Shown: positions 35,491 to 46,854, counted from the stretch's first letter. The stretch is DNA of 64,000 nucleotides from Bryoerythrophyllum caledonicum (GCA_963971425.1 OZ020519.1:13904028-13968027), one strand, 5' to 3'. Numbers and translations: made by a program. Notes: generated by a model not told the origin, from the sequence alone.

Positions 35491-36662
35491 TCAGCTGTCT
35501 GTGGAGTGGGAGGAGTTGAGGACAAAGAGGACCACGCCTGCAGTGGCGAGCACCCAAGCGAGGTACTCCCGCAACCCATCCTCACCACCCCCAAGGCACA
35601 CGGGAGCCGCATGATCGCTGTCCAAGTTGTACCACTCGCCCTGCAGCTTCCTTACGGCGACCCAGTGGCGCCCTTGCCATATGCCCAGCCACCTCTTGGT
35701 GGAGAAGTTGACCACCATGCCCAGCAGCCTGTCGCCGTACCCCGCAGCTTGCGAGAGCAGCTCCTCGATGCCCTTGCGGCTGTCGAACCACACGGTCTCC
35801 TTCTCTCGCGAGCTGAGCGCGGCGATCAGCACGTTCGCATCGTAGTTGCCTGTGAGCGTGTTCCTGTGCGGCTTGAAGATGAGCGAAAGCGGGTTCGCGA
35901 GCGCGGAGCTCGGGATGGCGCTTGCTAAGTTGTCCGCCGTCGCGTCCAGCTCGTCTCTGGTGAAGCAGTTCTCGCCCTGCAGCAAAACACATAAAAGGCA
36001 TGAGTAATAATTGAACTGGTAGAGGAAAACTACGGACTACAATAATCCTTAAACGCCAGAAGGTGCCACTGGTGGCCACAATGTATGGTGTCGTATTTCA
36101 ACATGATAAGGGTTAAATGACCTCCAAAAGAAAGATGTTAATTGAAGAATCTGCAATCCAAAGCTGTACGTCTTGCTAAACTTTAATACAATTTATGTAT
36201 TCTACAGAGTAAAATATGTGCCTCTACCAATCTGACCCTTATCATGTTCAAATACAATACCATACATGTAGAATACATGAGCATTTTGCAACTTCTCAGA
36301 CACGTGGTAGGTACAATAATGATCTAAATTTGAAATACCATGTATCATTGGATAGGGCTCAACACAAATACAAACTTTTCTATGTCAATTCATACACCTT
36401 GTATCTCAAATACACACAGAGAACATCATATTGCAACCCAAATATGGCGAGAAACTATTCACCAAGGCAAAAAAAACCAAGATAGTCACCACCCTACACA
36501 ACTATACATGAGAATACACCATACCTCACCTACTTGGAAAATTCAAAGGAAGACACACAGACAGACCTGGAGGAGATTATTGAGGCAGTGCAGCAAGCAG
36601 AACTGAAAGTGCTGTCTCTCATGGTACAAGCTCTCGCCGCTTTCGTCGTCTTCCACTGCCAT
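35491..36662 (-). CDS. Josephin-domain deubiquitinase
   Basis: Two exons (36662-36567 and 35976-35491) give 193 residues; the 590-nt intron is GT-AG and in phase 0. Exon 1 carries YHERQ (13-17) and the catalytic cysteine block QFCLLHCLNNLLQ (Cys22). Exon 2 has GNYDANVLIAAL, the catalytic histidine in QGRHWVAVRKL (His136) and WYNLDS (Asn149/Asp151). These complete the Josephin papain-like triad. Length fits the small Josephin-like (JOSD) group rather than ataxin-3, because no ubiquitin-interacting motifs follow. The predicted activity is cleavage of ubiquitin chains. The C-terminus ends soon after a hydrophobic LATAGVVLFVL segment, which could be a core strand. The intron contains repeat-derived sequence. 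Confidence 0.94.
36046..36460. mobile_element. Family A repeat pair in Josephin intron
   Basis: The forward part (36046-36215) starts TCCTTAAACGCCAGAAGGTG and carries the ATGACCTCCAAAAGAAAGAT landmark. It is followed by an inverted piece (36236-36460) that matches 7795-7990 of the TRAPPC6 intron in reverse. Right termini are lost. Both parts lie within the intron at 35977-36566. Confidence 0.6.
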
Positions 36663-36705
36663 ACTGCTCCGTCAGGCTCGTCAATCGGCATAACTCTCCA
36701 GCAAT

Positions 36706-36825
36706 CTGCACCCATAAGTTAAGTTTCGAAATATTGTTAAACCCTAAACCATAATCTTCCCCACAACACTACTTCTCCCACACATAATTCGAAATCAGGG
36801 TTCGGGGAAGTGCACTGCGACATAC
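36706..36825 (-). promoter_or_regulatory. Probable 5'UTR intron of the Josephin gene
   Basis: The minus strand shows the donor CTCAGCAG|GTATGT at 36825 and the acceptor GGGTGCAG|ATTGC ending at 36706, 44 nt before the ATG. The spacing and consensus match are good. Confidence 0.55.
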
Positions 36826-36940
36826 CTGCTGAGGAAAGCTTTCCCCTCCGCCATTCAACTTCGGCTTTGCAAACTAAGGTGCACACGTTCTTTACTGGAT
36901 TATGAACGTGGGCAGCGAGACGAGCACGTCAGGCGATAAA

Positions 36941-37000
36941 CCGACTCAACGTCCGTCGCTCCGACTCAACTTCCGTCGCTCCGGCTCAGCGTTCGTCGCT
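36941..37000. repeat. Three 20-bp tandem units upstream of Josephin gene
   Basis: Three consecutive 20-mers of the form CCGACTCAACGTCCGTCGCT with few changes lie about 100 bp upstream of the inferred leader exon. The position suggests promoter-proximal sequence. They are GC-rich against an AT-rich background. Confidence 0.8.
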
Positions 37001-37009
37001 CCGACTACA

Positions 37010-38400
37010 CTAAATTCTATGTTTTTTAATTTTAGTTACATTTTATGACTTGACAGCGCTATAGCTTTTTACCTTTTACAGAGATTTTTAATGAGGGGAC
37101 ACCTATTTATACTACTTGAAGAGGGTGATCATTGTCAACATGGTTGGTAAAAATATTCATCGAGAGTAAAAAGTCATAGCATTTATGAATCATATAGTGT
37201 GCCTACACTAAACATGATAATTAATGTGATGCCTTTCGTGTTGACAACTGAATTTATTACAACCTACATTCTCTTTAGTGAATCTTGGAGTGGTATAGAA
37301 GTTGGTTGTACTCGGTCAGTGGTCGGTTTTGGGCCGTCCTATCTTGAGGGAAGTCTTTTGAGTTAAAAATATGGATAATTGACTAGTAATATTTTTTTTT
37401 ACAAGCTTCAGTTCCAATTTGTTGGTGTGTTAGATCATTGTCATGACAAAGGCTTACAATTTCCTCGGACCTCGATTAGATATGCACATAGTTGATTTTT
37501 GAGGCTCATCAAAGATAAATTCCATACTAAGAACTAACATTTGTTTAATAGCAGCATAGTGAATTTATTCATTATCACAACCTTCAATTACAAAATTGTA
37601 AAACAACATCTCAACTCCTAAAGGACCAAGTGTCTGTTCAAGGGACAAATATTTTCACTTTGGCTGCAATTATCTTTCAATGCGTACGGTCAAAACTCAC
37701 AAACTTTTAATCACATCATCTCATAGTTGTTTAGAAGAAGATCCTACGGTTACATTCTCAAAAGTTCATCTTGACAATTTTTAATCAATGAATAAATATT
37801 CCTCTAAAATTGGTTGCGGTCCTTTAAAAATGCGATCATTCAGAGAGAATTAACTTATGAATCAAAAAACACCCTTCCATTACCCCAAAAATAAAAATGC
37901 CAACTTTAAATATAGAGCCTACAACTAGATCCCGTTATTCCAAAATGTTAGCTACAAGTTCTCATAATATCTTGGATTGAGCTGAGATTTTTAGACTTCA
38001 CTCAACGGCACCCACTAATCAAGCTTAACAACCTCTCTGACGCCGAAAAACAAACTATTATAAACCAAAGCCCATGGATGAAAACCGACACCAAACAGAT
38101 AAACTTGGATGAATCTGACGTCAGCGGATGAAACAACTCCAGAAACGGATGAAAACTCACCACTGTCACATGTGTTTCGTTCAGAAGTCAACTCTTTTTC
38201 TCCCTTAAACAAAAATCAAGTGCAAGAACTAGACAAAGTGCAAACAAACGTCAAAAGCATTGAAAACTAAAAACATATGTTGAAGTTGAATCTTTGAACT
38301 GTAACGTGTTCGAAATTCGCTCGCCTGATTCACTCACCTCCTTCAACGTCACTCTTCCGAGTCCATCGAGAGAGAGAGAGGCCTGCTGCAGACATCACAC
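37010..38400. other. AT-rich intergenic DNA with a family I element
   Basis: Positions about 37615-37835 are a family I copy (CTAAAGGACCAAGTGTCTG to GCGGTCCTTTAAAAATG). Several GGATGAAAC-like words occur at 38075-38150. No gene is seen. Confidence 0.5.
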
Positions 38401-38401
38401 G

Positions 38402-38437
38402 TAGACAGACAGACACACACACACACACACACACACA
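38402..38437. repeat. (CA)n microsatellite upstream of ARA6
   Basis: An AGAC/CA-type run of about 36 bp lies near the inferred transcription start of ARA6. An (AG)n tract and CTCCATCTCCAT words flank it. Confidence 0.85.
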
Positions 38438-38684
38438 TTATCAGCATCTCCATCTCCATTCTCACCTCTTCCTAGTACAGCGATTGAGTATTGTGTCTGT
38501 CAGTAGTACAAGCTGGATTGCCAGAAAGAGTAGAAGAAACGTGGATGAGTTGACACCCATGTTGCAACAGGCTACTGAGGAGGTGGCTTGTAGATCTAGC
38601 TTCACAAGTTTTGTGTTAGTTTTGATCCCAAGGTTTCGGTTGTGGCCCAGACAAAGCAGTTGTAATCTCTACAGAGCTTGATCG

Positions 38685-38788
38685 GTAAGTAATCACCTCT
38701 TGCAATGTCAGTGAATTTTGCTAGATTTTTCCACCTTTTTTTTTCGTGGATCTCTTATCAATGTTGCTGAATCTGTTGTCGGTTGCAG
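38685..38788 (+). promoter_or_regulatory. 5'UTR intron of ARA6
   Basis: The donor GATCG|GTAAGT at 38684/38685 and the acceptor GGTTGCAG|GAAGTG at 38788/38789 define a 104-nt intron. It ends 45 nt before the ATG. Confidence 0.65.
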
Positions 38789-38833
38789 GAAGTGATTAGT
38801 GGAAAGGATTGGGATCATAGGCGTGACTTTGCC

Positions 38834-40648
38834 ATGGGCTGTGCTTCTTCTTCTTCTGGTGAGTGGTAGCTTAACCCTTGGTTTGGTGGAGAAAGTCTTT
38901 CCAAAGTCACCCACAGTTTGAATAAGATACCCCTTCTTTAGGCTACTATTTCCTCATTCTGAACAGCTATGCTTCGGAGCAATGAAAGAATGAGCTTGGT
39001 GATCTTTAAGCTAGAACTAGTTTTTTGGCTGCCTTAGGGAAAGTTTGAGCTGTTTAGTGTTGAATTTTTATTATTTTCAAAAGAGGAAAGAGGTTAGAAC
39101 CCTTTGCTTGTCTTTTCAAGTAACTCTAATAATTGCCGTATTCTTTTACTACCTGTCTGTGATTTAGCAGTGAAAGGCTCTGCACGTATACCGAAGTCTC
39201 AATCTGAGGTTCTAGATTCCAAGCATTTGCGCATCAAGGTAAACGCAAAGGTTTTTCCTTCTCAACCGTCCTTGTTATTGTTTGACTAGTGACTAGTTTT
39301 CATGGTTATCCATAGGTAGTGCATCTAACTAGTGTAGCTATGAATAGTCAATCTATAACCAATATGGCAATATGTGCCAAGTTTCTTTCTCAACAAGGTG
39401 ATTGATTTCCTCGTAGTTTGCATTGATTGACCCTGTAACTTGTCTTGATTGCATAATTTGCAGTTAGTGCTGTTGGGCGACTCCGGAGTTGGAAAAAGTT
39501 GCATTGTGCTCCGATTTGTGCACGGGCAATTCGACCCTTCGTCCAAGGTTTGCCCACATGCATATTTTATGTATGTATGATGTGTGTATGGTAGTATGTT
39601 GCTTTTTATTAGTTTTGTCACCAACCAGCTCATCTGAATGGCGTTCATCACCAGGTCACAGTTGGAGCTTCCTTCCTCTCGCAAACCGTTCCATTGCGAG
39701 GCGCCACCAAGGTGAAATATGAAATCTGGGACACGGCAGGACAAGAACGGTCCGTCATCTCCACCTCTACAAGTCACATCCACCCTTCTTCCACTTTGTG
39801 TGTACTGATGGTTTCTAGTGCAACAGGTATGCTTCCTTGGCGCCCTTGTACTACCGAGGTGCTGCTGCGGCGGTCGTGGTGTACGACATAACCAACACGG
39901 AGAGCTTCTCAAAAGCGCAGTTCTGGGTGAAGGAGCTCCAGAAGCATGGCAACCCGGACATGGTGGTGGCCTTGGTCGGGAACAAAGCCGACCTTGAGCA
40001 CCAACGTGAAGTCTCTCGCGAGGTAAATAGTTCTCCATGGTTGGAAACAATAAGTACGCAACAGATGCGATATCGTTGCTTCATATGCAACAGATGTATT
40101 ATCATGCTTCATATCCCTTTAACATCAGAAGGTGCCATGGTATACTACATGTATGGTGTCGTATTTGAACATGATAAGGTTTAGGTTGATTGAAATGACC
40201 TCCAAATGAAAGATGTTAGTTGAACAATTTTCAGTCCAGTCTTGTTAAACTTCGATACATTTTTTGTATTTTCCAACTGACGTTTAAGGGTTAATATGCA
40301 ACAGATGTGATACCATGCTTCAGTGTCTGAAACAATGGGGTCATTGTTATTGCAGGAAGCGCAAGCGTATGCAGACAGCAATGGCATGTTGTTCATTGAA
40401 ACATCAGCCAAAACTTCGGACAACGTGAAGCAGCTGTTTGAGGTAAACGCCTTGTTTTGTACGGTTTTAGCTGCTTGTGAGATCTCCCCTGGTTCTGACA
40501 ATGCGCGAGCGGGTGGCAGCAATGCACAGAGGGCGACATCGCTCGGAAGCCCAAGCATCCACGTCTGTATAGCCGGTCAAGAAACTCGTTCTCCAAGGTC
40601 CACCAGTTTCGCCGAGTGCACCCCACAGTCGTTGCATCCCGGACCTGA
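38834..40648 (+). CDS. ARA6: Plant-type Rab5 GTPase ARA6 (RABF1)
   Basis: Seven exons are proposed: 38834-38858, 39171-39238, 39464-39547, 39655-39749, 39827-40022, 40356-40442 and 40520-40648. The protein starts MGCASSSS, giving the Gly2 myristoylation and Cys3 palmitoylation signals that set ARA6 apart from ordinary, C-terminally prenylated Rab5. GTPase motifs are all present: P-loop GDSGVGKS (36-43), switch [10 protein letters not shown] with Gln89, NKAD (143-146) and ETSAK (171-175). ARA6 acts on multivesicular endosomes and in endosome-to-plasma-membrane traffic. Exons 1-6 are secure. The last exon is less so: it gives an Arg-rich tail ([16 protein letters not shown]...) rather than the usual short Pro-rich end, and other acceptors are possible. 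There is no C-terminal CC or CxC, as expected for this class. Confidence 0.92.
40115..40290 (+). mobile_element. Family A MITE in ARA6 intron 5
   Basis: This 176-bp element starts CCCTTTAACATCAGAAGG and ends ACTGACGTTTAAGGG before TTAA 40291-40294. The left flank is ATAT. It lies within intron 40023-40355 and is inserted into a tandem of about 29-bp units (ATGCAACAGATG...CATGCTTCA), with two units left and one right. Confidence 0.8.
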
Positions 40649-40691
40649 AATGGTACAAGCTCCTCTCAACAGAGGCTGCCTGTTGTTCCCA

Positions 40692-41100
40692 TCTCTAGTG
40701 TTTGATTCTGGAGGAAACTTTGTTCCTTGCGGGTGGTTTTTGTTGCTTTTTGTATATAAATTTATTTATCTCTATTTCTACATATATATTGCTCCTATAC
40801 TTTTCAATGGAAAAAAATCCTAAAACCCTAAACCTGGAGGGATTGTTTTTGGTGTCAATGGGATGAAGTGGGTATCATTGTCAATTTTTTAATCTCTAGT
40901 GCTCCATTCTCTGCGAAACTTTGTTGTCAATAGTTGAACAGTGTTGCTTTTAAGCTGCTTTTTATTGGTTTTGTGTATATGTTTATTTATCTCTCTTTGT
41001 ATATATGTTGCTTCTTTTATTTCCAGCAGAAAAGCCAATTCCTAGAACCCTACACCTGAAGGGATTGTGTTGGTGTCAATGGAATGAAGTGGGCATCTTT
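40692..41100. repeat. Tandem duplication in ARA6 3' region
   Basis: Positions about 40692-40878 and 40895-41100 match in order (CTCTAGTG, CTTTTTGTATATAAATTTA versus TTTTGTGTATATGTTTA, GGGATTGT(T/G)TTTGGTGTCA, GAAGTGGG(T/C)ATC). It is a diverged direct duplication of about 200 bp, in the 3' untranslated or flanking region. Confidence 0.65.
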
Positions 41101-41490
41101 TTCTTTTTGTTCATTGGGTCCTTACATATTAATCCCTGGAAGACTGAGAGGCCATGATCTGGGTCATGTATTTCTTTTTAAGTGATTAACTTCCCAGATT
41201 GTGGGAATTTTGTATTCACTTTTAGTAAGGTGCTAGGGTAGGCTACCAATTTTCCTACTTTGTTGCAGGAATTAAATTTGGTGTAACATTGTGAAAAGAT
41301 TTTGAGCTTTTAATGTCTCTCATACTATGTGCAACCTAATGGAAATCAATTCATTCGTTAAAATATGATAAATAAATATAGTTAAAAACAATTACTGTCT
41401 AATGTAAATTTGACATTATGTGTAGCCAAAGTGTGTAGATCATGTTTCTACACAGGAAAATAATCTTGTCTTTTCACTGTAACCCTTTAA

Positions 41491-42481
41491 CCCCTAAATT
41501 CCTTTGACAATTTCACGCTAGAAACGTTTCAAAACTGCTTGTTTTAGTGCAATGAGTAAGGACGACACAAAACGCTTTTACTTCTATTTTTAACCGTGGG
41601 ATCTCAATTAAGACTTATTAAGTAACTTACCCAAAAACAAATTATAAAGTTTGGCCACACGGATTGTAATATTATAGTGTTTGAAGTAGAGAATAGGGTC
41701 CATTTTCTTCCTTACGTTTAGTGGATAAGTAGACTTTGACTTCACTTGGTGTCAAATGTTTGCACCTCACAAGGTCTAAATCCATTACCATCATATTAAG
41801 CATGATATTAGTTCCTTGTACTCCAATTTTTAGAGGTAGAAAAATGGTGTAGCATATTCAAAAAAAAATTGTGCAAGGAGTGGAGGTTCAAAATGTTGTC
41901 AATTTGCGTTATATTATTTGTGAACGTAGTATGTTTTAGAATGAGAATTCAAATGGTCAATAAGAACATTTACACCACATAATGTTGTGGAAAAATAAAA
42001 AGTAAAAAATATGATGAAAAACTAAACCCTAAATCCAAATGGTCAATAAGAACGTTTACACCACAGAATGTTGTGAAAAATAAGGTTTTTTGGTACCTTG
42101 CCGGACAATGTGCAATAATGTGTGAAAATGTTTTGACTTGGATTTGTATGCTTTTTTTCACTAAAGACAAGAGATTTTTTTTGACAATTTGAAAAGAAAA
42201 AATATTACTTGCTGCTATTGTAAATCTCACATTCAATAGAGTGTCCCAGTAAAAAAAATTGAGTTGCCCGACGTGCCCGCTCTCCTCATTTCAACTTCAA
42301 TACCCTATAAACTTTTTCATAAAATGTCGGATTTAAGAAAAAAAAAATTGGACTCACACAAAGCTTTTAGTATTTTCCATCTACATTAAAAAAATTCAAA
42401 GGAAATTGTTACAAAATGACACCATAGGAACCTGCCCGAACCTTCTAGAGTCTTAAAAGGGGACTCTTGGAAATTTAGGGG
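41491..42481 (+). mobile_element. Family B TTAA-type element with intact boundaries
   Basis: This 991-bp element has perfect TTAA on both sides (41487-41490 and 42482-42485). Its ends are CCCCTAAATTCC and GGAAATTTAGGGG, a good inverted repeat. The interior is collinear with 29644-30587. It contains a local direct duplication (AGAACATTTACACCAC / AGAACGTTTACACCAC) near 41961 and 42048. There is no transposase frame. Confidence 0.85.
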
Positions 42482-42485
42482 TTAA

Positions 42486-42766
42486 GGCCGATGAGCTTCT
42501 TTGGCCTGTGAGGATCTACAAGTGTTTTAGATCATGAAGAATGGCATCTCTGTAGTGGATACATACCAGCACAAAAATCTACCAACTCGCTTCACAGAAA
42601 TCAGTGTAGCTCACAAATGCTTGCATTGATCGTAGTGGCGAAGGTCTCAACAAATGCCCATCTTCCTCCACCTGTAAGTCATGGTCTATTTTTTCCTTTG
42701 AGGTGGCCTATAGCGCATTCCATAAAGGTTTTTTTCCCAAAACAATCCATATTTGTTTGATCGGCC
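42486..42766 (-). mobile_element. Family G TTAA-type MITE with intact boundaries
   Basis: This 281-bp element has TTAA on both sides (42482-42485 and 42767-42770) and inverted ends GGCCGATGAG and TGATCGGCC. The interior (CTTCACAGAAATCAGTG, CATCTTCCTCCACCT) is the reverse complement of the 8989-9289 copy. Its left TTAA is the right TTAA of the preceding family B element. Confidence 0.85.
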
Positions 42767-42770
42767 TTAA

Positions 42771-43290
42771 CATTTTGCAAATCATTCTAAAACATACAAA
42801 GTTCACAAAGAAATATAACATGATTTGGTAGTTTTTGAAACCTTCACTCCTTGCACGGGTTTTGAACCTCCACTCCTTGCACGGGTTTTAAACCTTCACT
42901 CCTTGCACAATTTTTATTTAATGTGCTACACCCTTCTCTACTTCTAAAGAACATTGTATAGGGAATTAATATCATATTCAAGATGTTGGTATTGAATTTA
43001 GACCTTGAGTAGTGCAAACAATCGACACCAAGTGAAGTCAAAATTTGCAGACCAACTCAATGCATGGAAGAATATTAATTGTTTCAAACAATACAATCTT
43101 TCAATAGTGTGGTCAATGTTTTAAAAACTTTTACAAGTATGTTACATAATGATTGAGATCCTACAGCTAAATTTGGAATATTTTTTATGGTTTCCTTCTT
43201 TACTCATTCCACGAGAATCAACGATTTTGAAGTGTTGTTTTGAGTGAAGTTGTCAAGGATTTCTAGAAATTGTTTTGAAGTGTTTTGTAA
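42771..43290 (-). mobile_element. Family B fragment, inverted
   Basis: The sequence is inverted relative to 41491-42481 and covers roughly its left half (ATTCTAAAACATA, CTTCCTTTACTCATT, TTGAAGTGTT). Near 42836-42912 a 29-bp unit (CACTCCTTGCACGGGTTTT) is repeated three times. Confidence 0.65.
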
Positions 43291-43576
43291 CCCATAGTGC
43301 CATCAACTTTGTACTCTTGAAGTTTTTTTCATAGAATGAAAAGTCAAAAAGTGAAGAAAGTGGATTGCAACCATTTCATTTTTTCTCTTTCTTTCTCTTG
43401 TTGTATACTCAAATGCTTATAAAATCCTAATATTACATTCGTCACATTATACCATTTTTTCTTCAAAGGTTCATTTGAGTAACATTATATAGCCAGTAAA
43501 TAATAAAATAAATGCACATTTGTTAGAATTTAGGGTTCATAATTTTAGGGTTTATGAATATAATTAATGGATTTAA

Positions 43577-44516
43577 TCCCTAAAGGCCCAAGGCATTTTC
43601 ACACCAAAAACGCTTCAAAATTGCTCGTTTTAGTGCAATGAGTAAAGAAGGAAACAAAGTCCTTTATTCCTACATCTAACCGTAGGATCTAAATCAAAGC
43701 TCACTAAGCAAGGTCCTCACAAAATTTCATAAACTTTTACCGCATAGATTGCAAGATTGTAGTGTGTGAAGTAGAGAAAATGGTTCATTTTCTTCCGTGC
43801 GTTGAGTGGATGAGCAATCTTTGACTTTCACTTGGTTTGAATTTTTTGCACTACACAAGGTCTAGAGTCTTTACCATCTTGTCAAGCATGAAGTTAGTTC
43901 CTTCTACACCAATTTTTAGAGGTAGAAGAAAGGTGTAACATAATCAAAACAATTGTGCAAAGAGTGGAGGTTCAAAGATTACCAATTTACGTTTCATTTT
44001 TTTTCTGCAATAAATATGTTTTAGAATGGAAATCCAAACGGTCGATAAGAAGGGTTACAACACATCTTGTGGTAGAAAAAACTAAAATTATAGAATATGA
44101 AGATCTCTAAATTTTACGTGGAACAGAAGGAATCTTTTTAGTACCTTGCCTGACAATTTGTGACAATGTATGAAAATGTTTGACTTGGGTTAATGTGCTA
44201 TTTTTCACTAAAGACAATAACTATTCTTAGATAAAAGAACGAAGGGAGATAATATTACTTGCTAGTGTTGAAAATCCCACATTCAATAGAGTGTCCCATC
44301 AAAAGTTTTTGGAGGTGCCCGTTTTCCCCATTAAAACTTCAAAATCCCATAGCTACTGCATAGAATGTCAGATTTAAGAAAAAATTGTATGCACACAAAG
44401 ATATTAGTAATGTCCATTTACCAACAAAAAAAAAATGAAAAGATTAAAAGAAATGTTATAAATTGACATTATAGGAACTTGCCCAAATTCTTAGAGCACT
44501 CTTGGGCCTTGAGGGG
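43577..44516 (+). mobile_element. Family B TTAA-type element
   Basis: This 940-bp element is bounded by TTAA at 43573-43576 and 44517-44520. Its terminal inverted repeats are long and clear: TCCCTAAAGGCCCAAGGC and CTTGGGCCTTGAGGGG. It is the best-preserved copy for defining the family ends. It is non-coding. Confidence 0.85.
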
Positions 44517-44520
44517 TTAA

Positions 44521-45506
44521 TGCTACCAAGGTTAGTACTAATTTGACTGGATGGAACTTGTTTTCCAGGAGGTAAAGCAAAGCAGGAGTTGGCTGTCTGT
44601 GCAGGCTGGAAAAATCAAACATGTCTAGTTGGAAGAATAATGGGTTTTTGGTGTTGAAAATAGCATGTAAATAATGCTGAGTTGTTCCAATTGGCTAGAA
44701 TTTGATGGTAAATTTACACACAAAAGTTGACATTAAAAGAAGTATGGAACTGTTCCTTTTTTCTTCCATCATTGGCACAGAGAACAATCGTAGGCATATT
44801 CTTAAAGTTCCTCTCTCTATTCTGATAAACCAAATTGGCCAAAATAGAACAAGGGGGTTTCCTTCAAGGCCTTTTCTTAATTTTCAAATTTTGGAAGTTT
44901 TCTAATTAAAGATATTACAATTTTTAAAAAACAGGTTCTTGGGAGTTTCATGTCATAAGTAGCTCCCACAACAAGCCTCCAACTCTCTTTTGTTTTCTTA
45001 GTTCCTTCCACCAAATGGACATGGATCCAATGCTTCTTTATATCATTTTTCATTGTAGCTAGAGCGGCAACATAACAAAAATTATAGATGATTTTACGTG
45101 TTTTCATCCAAATTGGTACAATGTTAATGCACGAGTCAGATTTTCATCCAACAGTGGCGATCGATTTGAAGTGGTAAGAGTATTTTCAGCAACAAAAATC
45201 TTAGTAGACCTGTAGCAAATATCCCTACTCTTTGAGAATCAAAACGCATGTGTTGTACACCTAAACATACATAACATGTGATGTTTCCTTTTCTACAAAT
45301 CCATCATCAAATTACTATTTTTTTCCCTCCATGAACTGCATCATGTTCGTCCTCATTGCCATGTCATGAGTTTCAACTCTCATCATGAGGTGTTTTTTTT
45401 AATAGCATTCCTACATAGGTGGACAAATATAAGGAGTTCCCGTAGTATGGGCAAAGTTGTTAACAGATTTTTGTTAGTGGTGCCAAAAAAATTGGTAATT
45501 TGATGT
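44521..45506. other. AT-rich intergenic DNA, nothing recognised
   Basis: No domain, codon bias or repeat boundary could be supported. Short frames here look random. Confidence 0.5.
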
Positions 45507-45765
45507 GGGCCCGGGTGGAATGACCCCCTCATTCTCTCAGGAGGGATGAATGGAGATGGATGGGGTCATTCCTCTCGAGTCTCCCTAATCCTACAACCTC
45601 ATTCATGTGCCCGTTTCCATAGCCCCATTTAAATCCTACATCCTAAAATTCACGAGTAATTTCTGAACCAGAAACCCTAGAAGATGGGGGAATGGAGAGG
45701 AGATGACCCTTCATCCATCTCCGTCCATCTCCTTGAGGGGCAACATAGAGGTCATTCCTCCCTCG
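45507..45765. mobile_element. Single-unit inverted-repeat element (family C)
   Basis: Its ends GGGTGGAATGACCCCCTC and GAGGTCATTCCTCCC are inverted. The interior matches half of the 2911-3414 element (CATCCATCTCCGTCCATC). No clear target duplication was found, because the right flank runs straight into a TTAA element. Confidence 0.6.
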
Positions 45766-45772
45766 TTTTTAA

Positions 45773-46061
45773 CCCTTCAATGCCTATGAGGTCATGGCAG
45801 GGTTGATTTTTGTGCTTTTTGTGTTGTAACTTTCACCACAATTGCATGTTGTCTTTGCAATACTCATGACACTTTGAGTTCCGAGAGAGCTTTTCAACTC
45901 ATCTCCCTAATCTCCAATCGATGGAGGCATTGATGAACTACAGTGATTTTTGTGAAGTGGGGTCGGGATGAACTGTACCTGTTGTGTAGATGGTGTTCTA
46001 TATAATCTATTATTCTTGTAGATTGTCCAAGTGCCTCATGGTCCACTTAGGCATTAAAGGG
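45773..46061 (+). mobile_element. Family G TTAA-type MITE
   Basis: This 289-bp element is bounded by TTAA at 45769-45772 and 46062-46065. Its ends are CCCTTCAATGCCTATGAGG and CTTAGGCATTAAAGGG. The interior carries the family words GAACTACAGTGATTTTTGTG and AAGTGGGGTCGGGATGAA. Confidence 0.8.
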
Positions 46062-46854
46062 TTAAGGCATTCATGTATCATTGTGGAATAGTAAATTAGA
46101 GATAACAGTGAAGTGAGGCAAAGTTGCCAAGTGTTTTGACCTATTTTCTGATGCAATGTGATACGCAAAAATTGTTGCCTTTTGGTACATCGTAGTATGG
46201 CCCACTCCAATCATAAGCAAACATAAGTCAGTGCAAGATCTGGTGCTGACTTGCAGAGTAATTGAAGTGAACTACTATTTGACGGTGGCGAAATTGCATC
46301 ATGATCAACCGACATGGACATTCCACCGTTCCACCACAAATAAATCAAGCCAATGAATCAAGAATGGCAATCAAACTCTCGAAAGGTTGTGTTGCATTAT
46401 GGTCAACCACGAGTTGTAGATGTGCTTGCCATGGTTGTTGGTGGGTGACCCATTGCATTCAGTCTTAGTCATTTTTAAAATTTTAAGTTATGTAGAAAAC
46501 TTCTGGCAAGTGTTCCCGTCAAGATTAGAGAAGATATCACAACCATGAATTGAACCCGCAACCATTCCATTTGATCTGGGTATCTTCCATCATTACCCGG
46601 TAGTTTAGGGTTATCTCATATTTTATACACAAATATTCCAAGGTGGAAATTAGTATGGGCGCTAAGAATGATAAATAGTGTCATTGAGACTAAGTATTTA
46701 TTTAAGGCTATAACTGTTCATTGAATATGAGTATATTCATCAACTAAAAAGATGTTCATACTATTTGTATAGTAGAATATCTAAAAATTTCAACCACCAA
46801 TAGAAAATAATGTTAGTTTCAAAACAAGAAGTGCATGTGACACTAGTATATAAC

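Noticed and set aside
39325..40050. Long minus-strand frame (241 codons) across ARA6 introns and exons
   Set aside because: It runs through well-defined exon-intron boundaries of ARA6 on the other strand and shows no domain.
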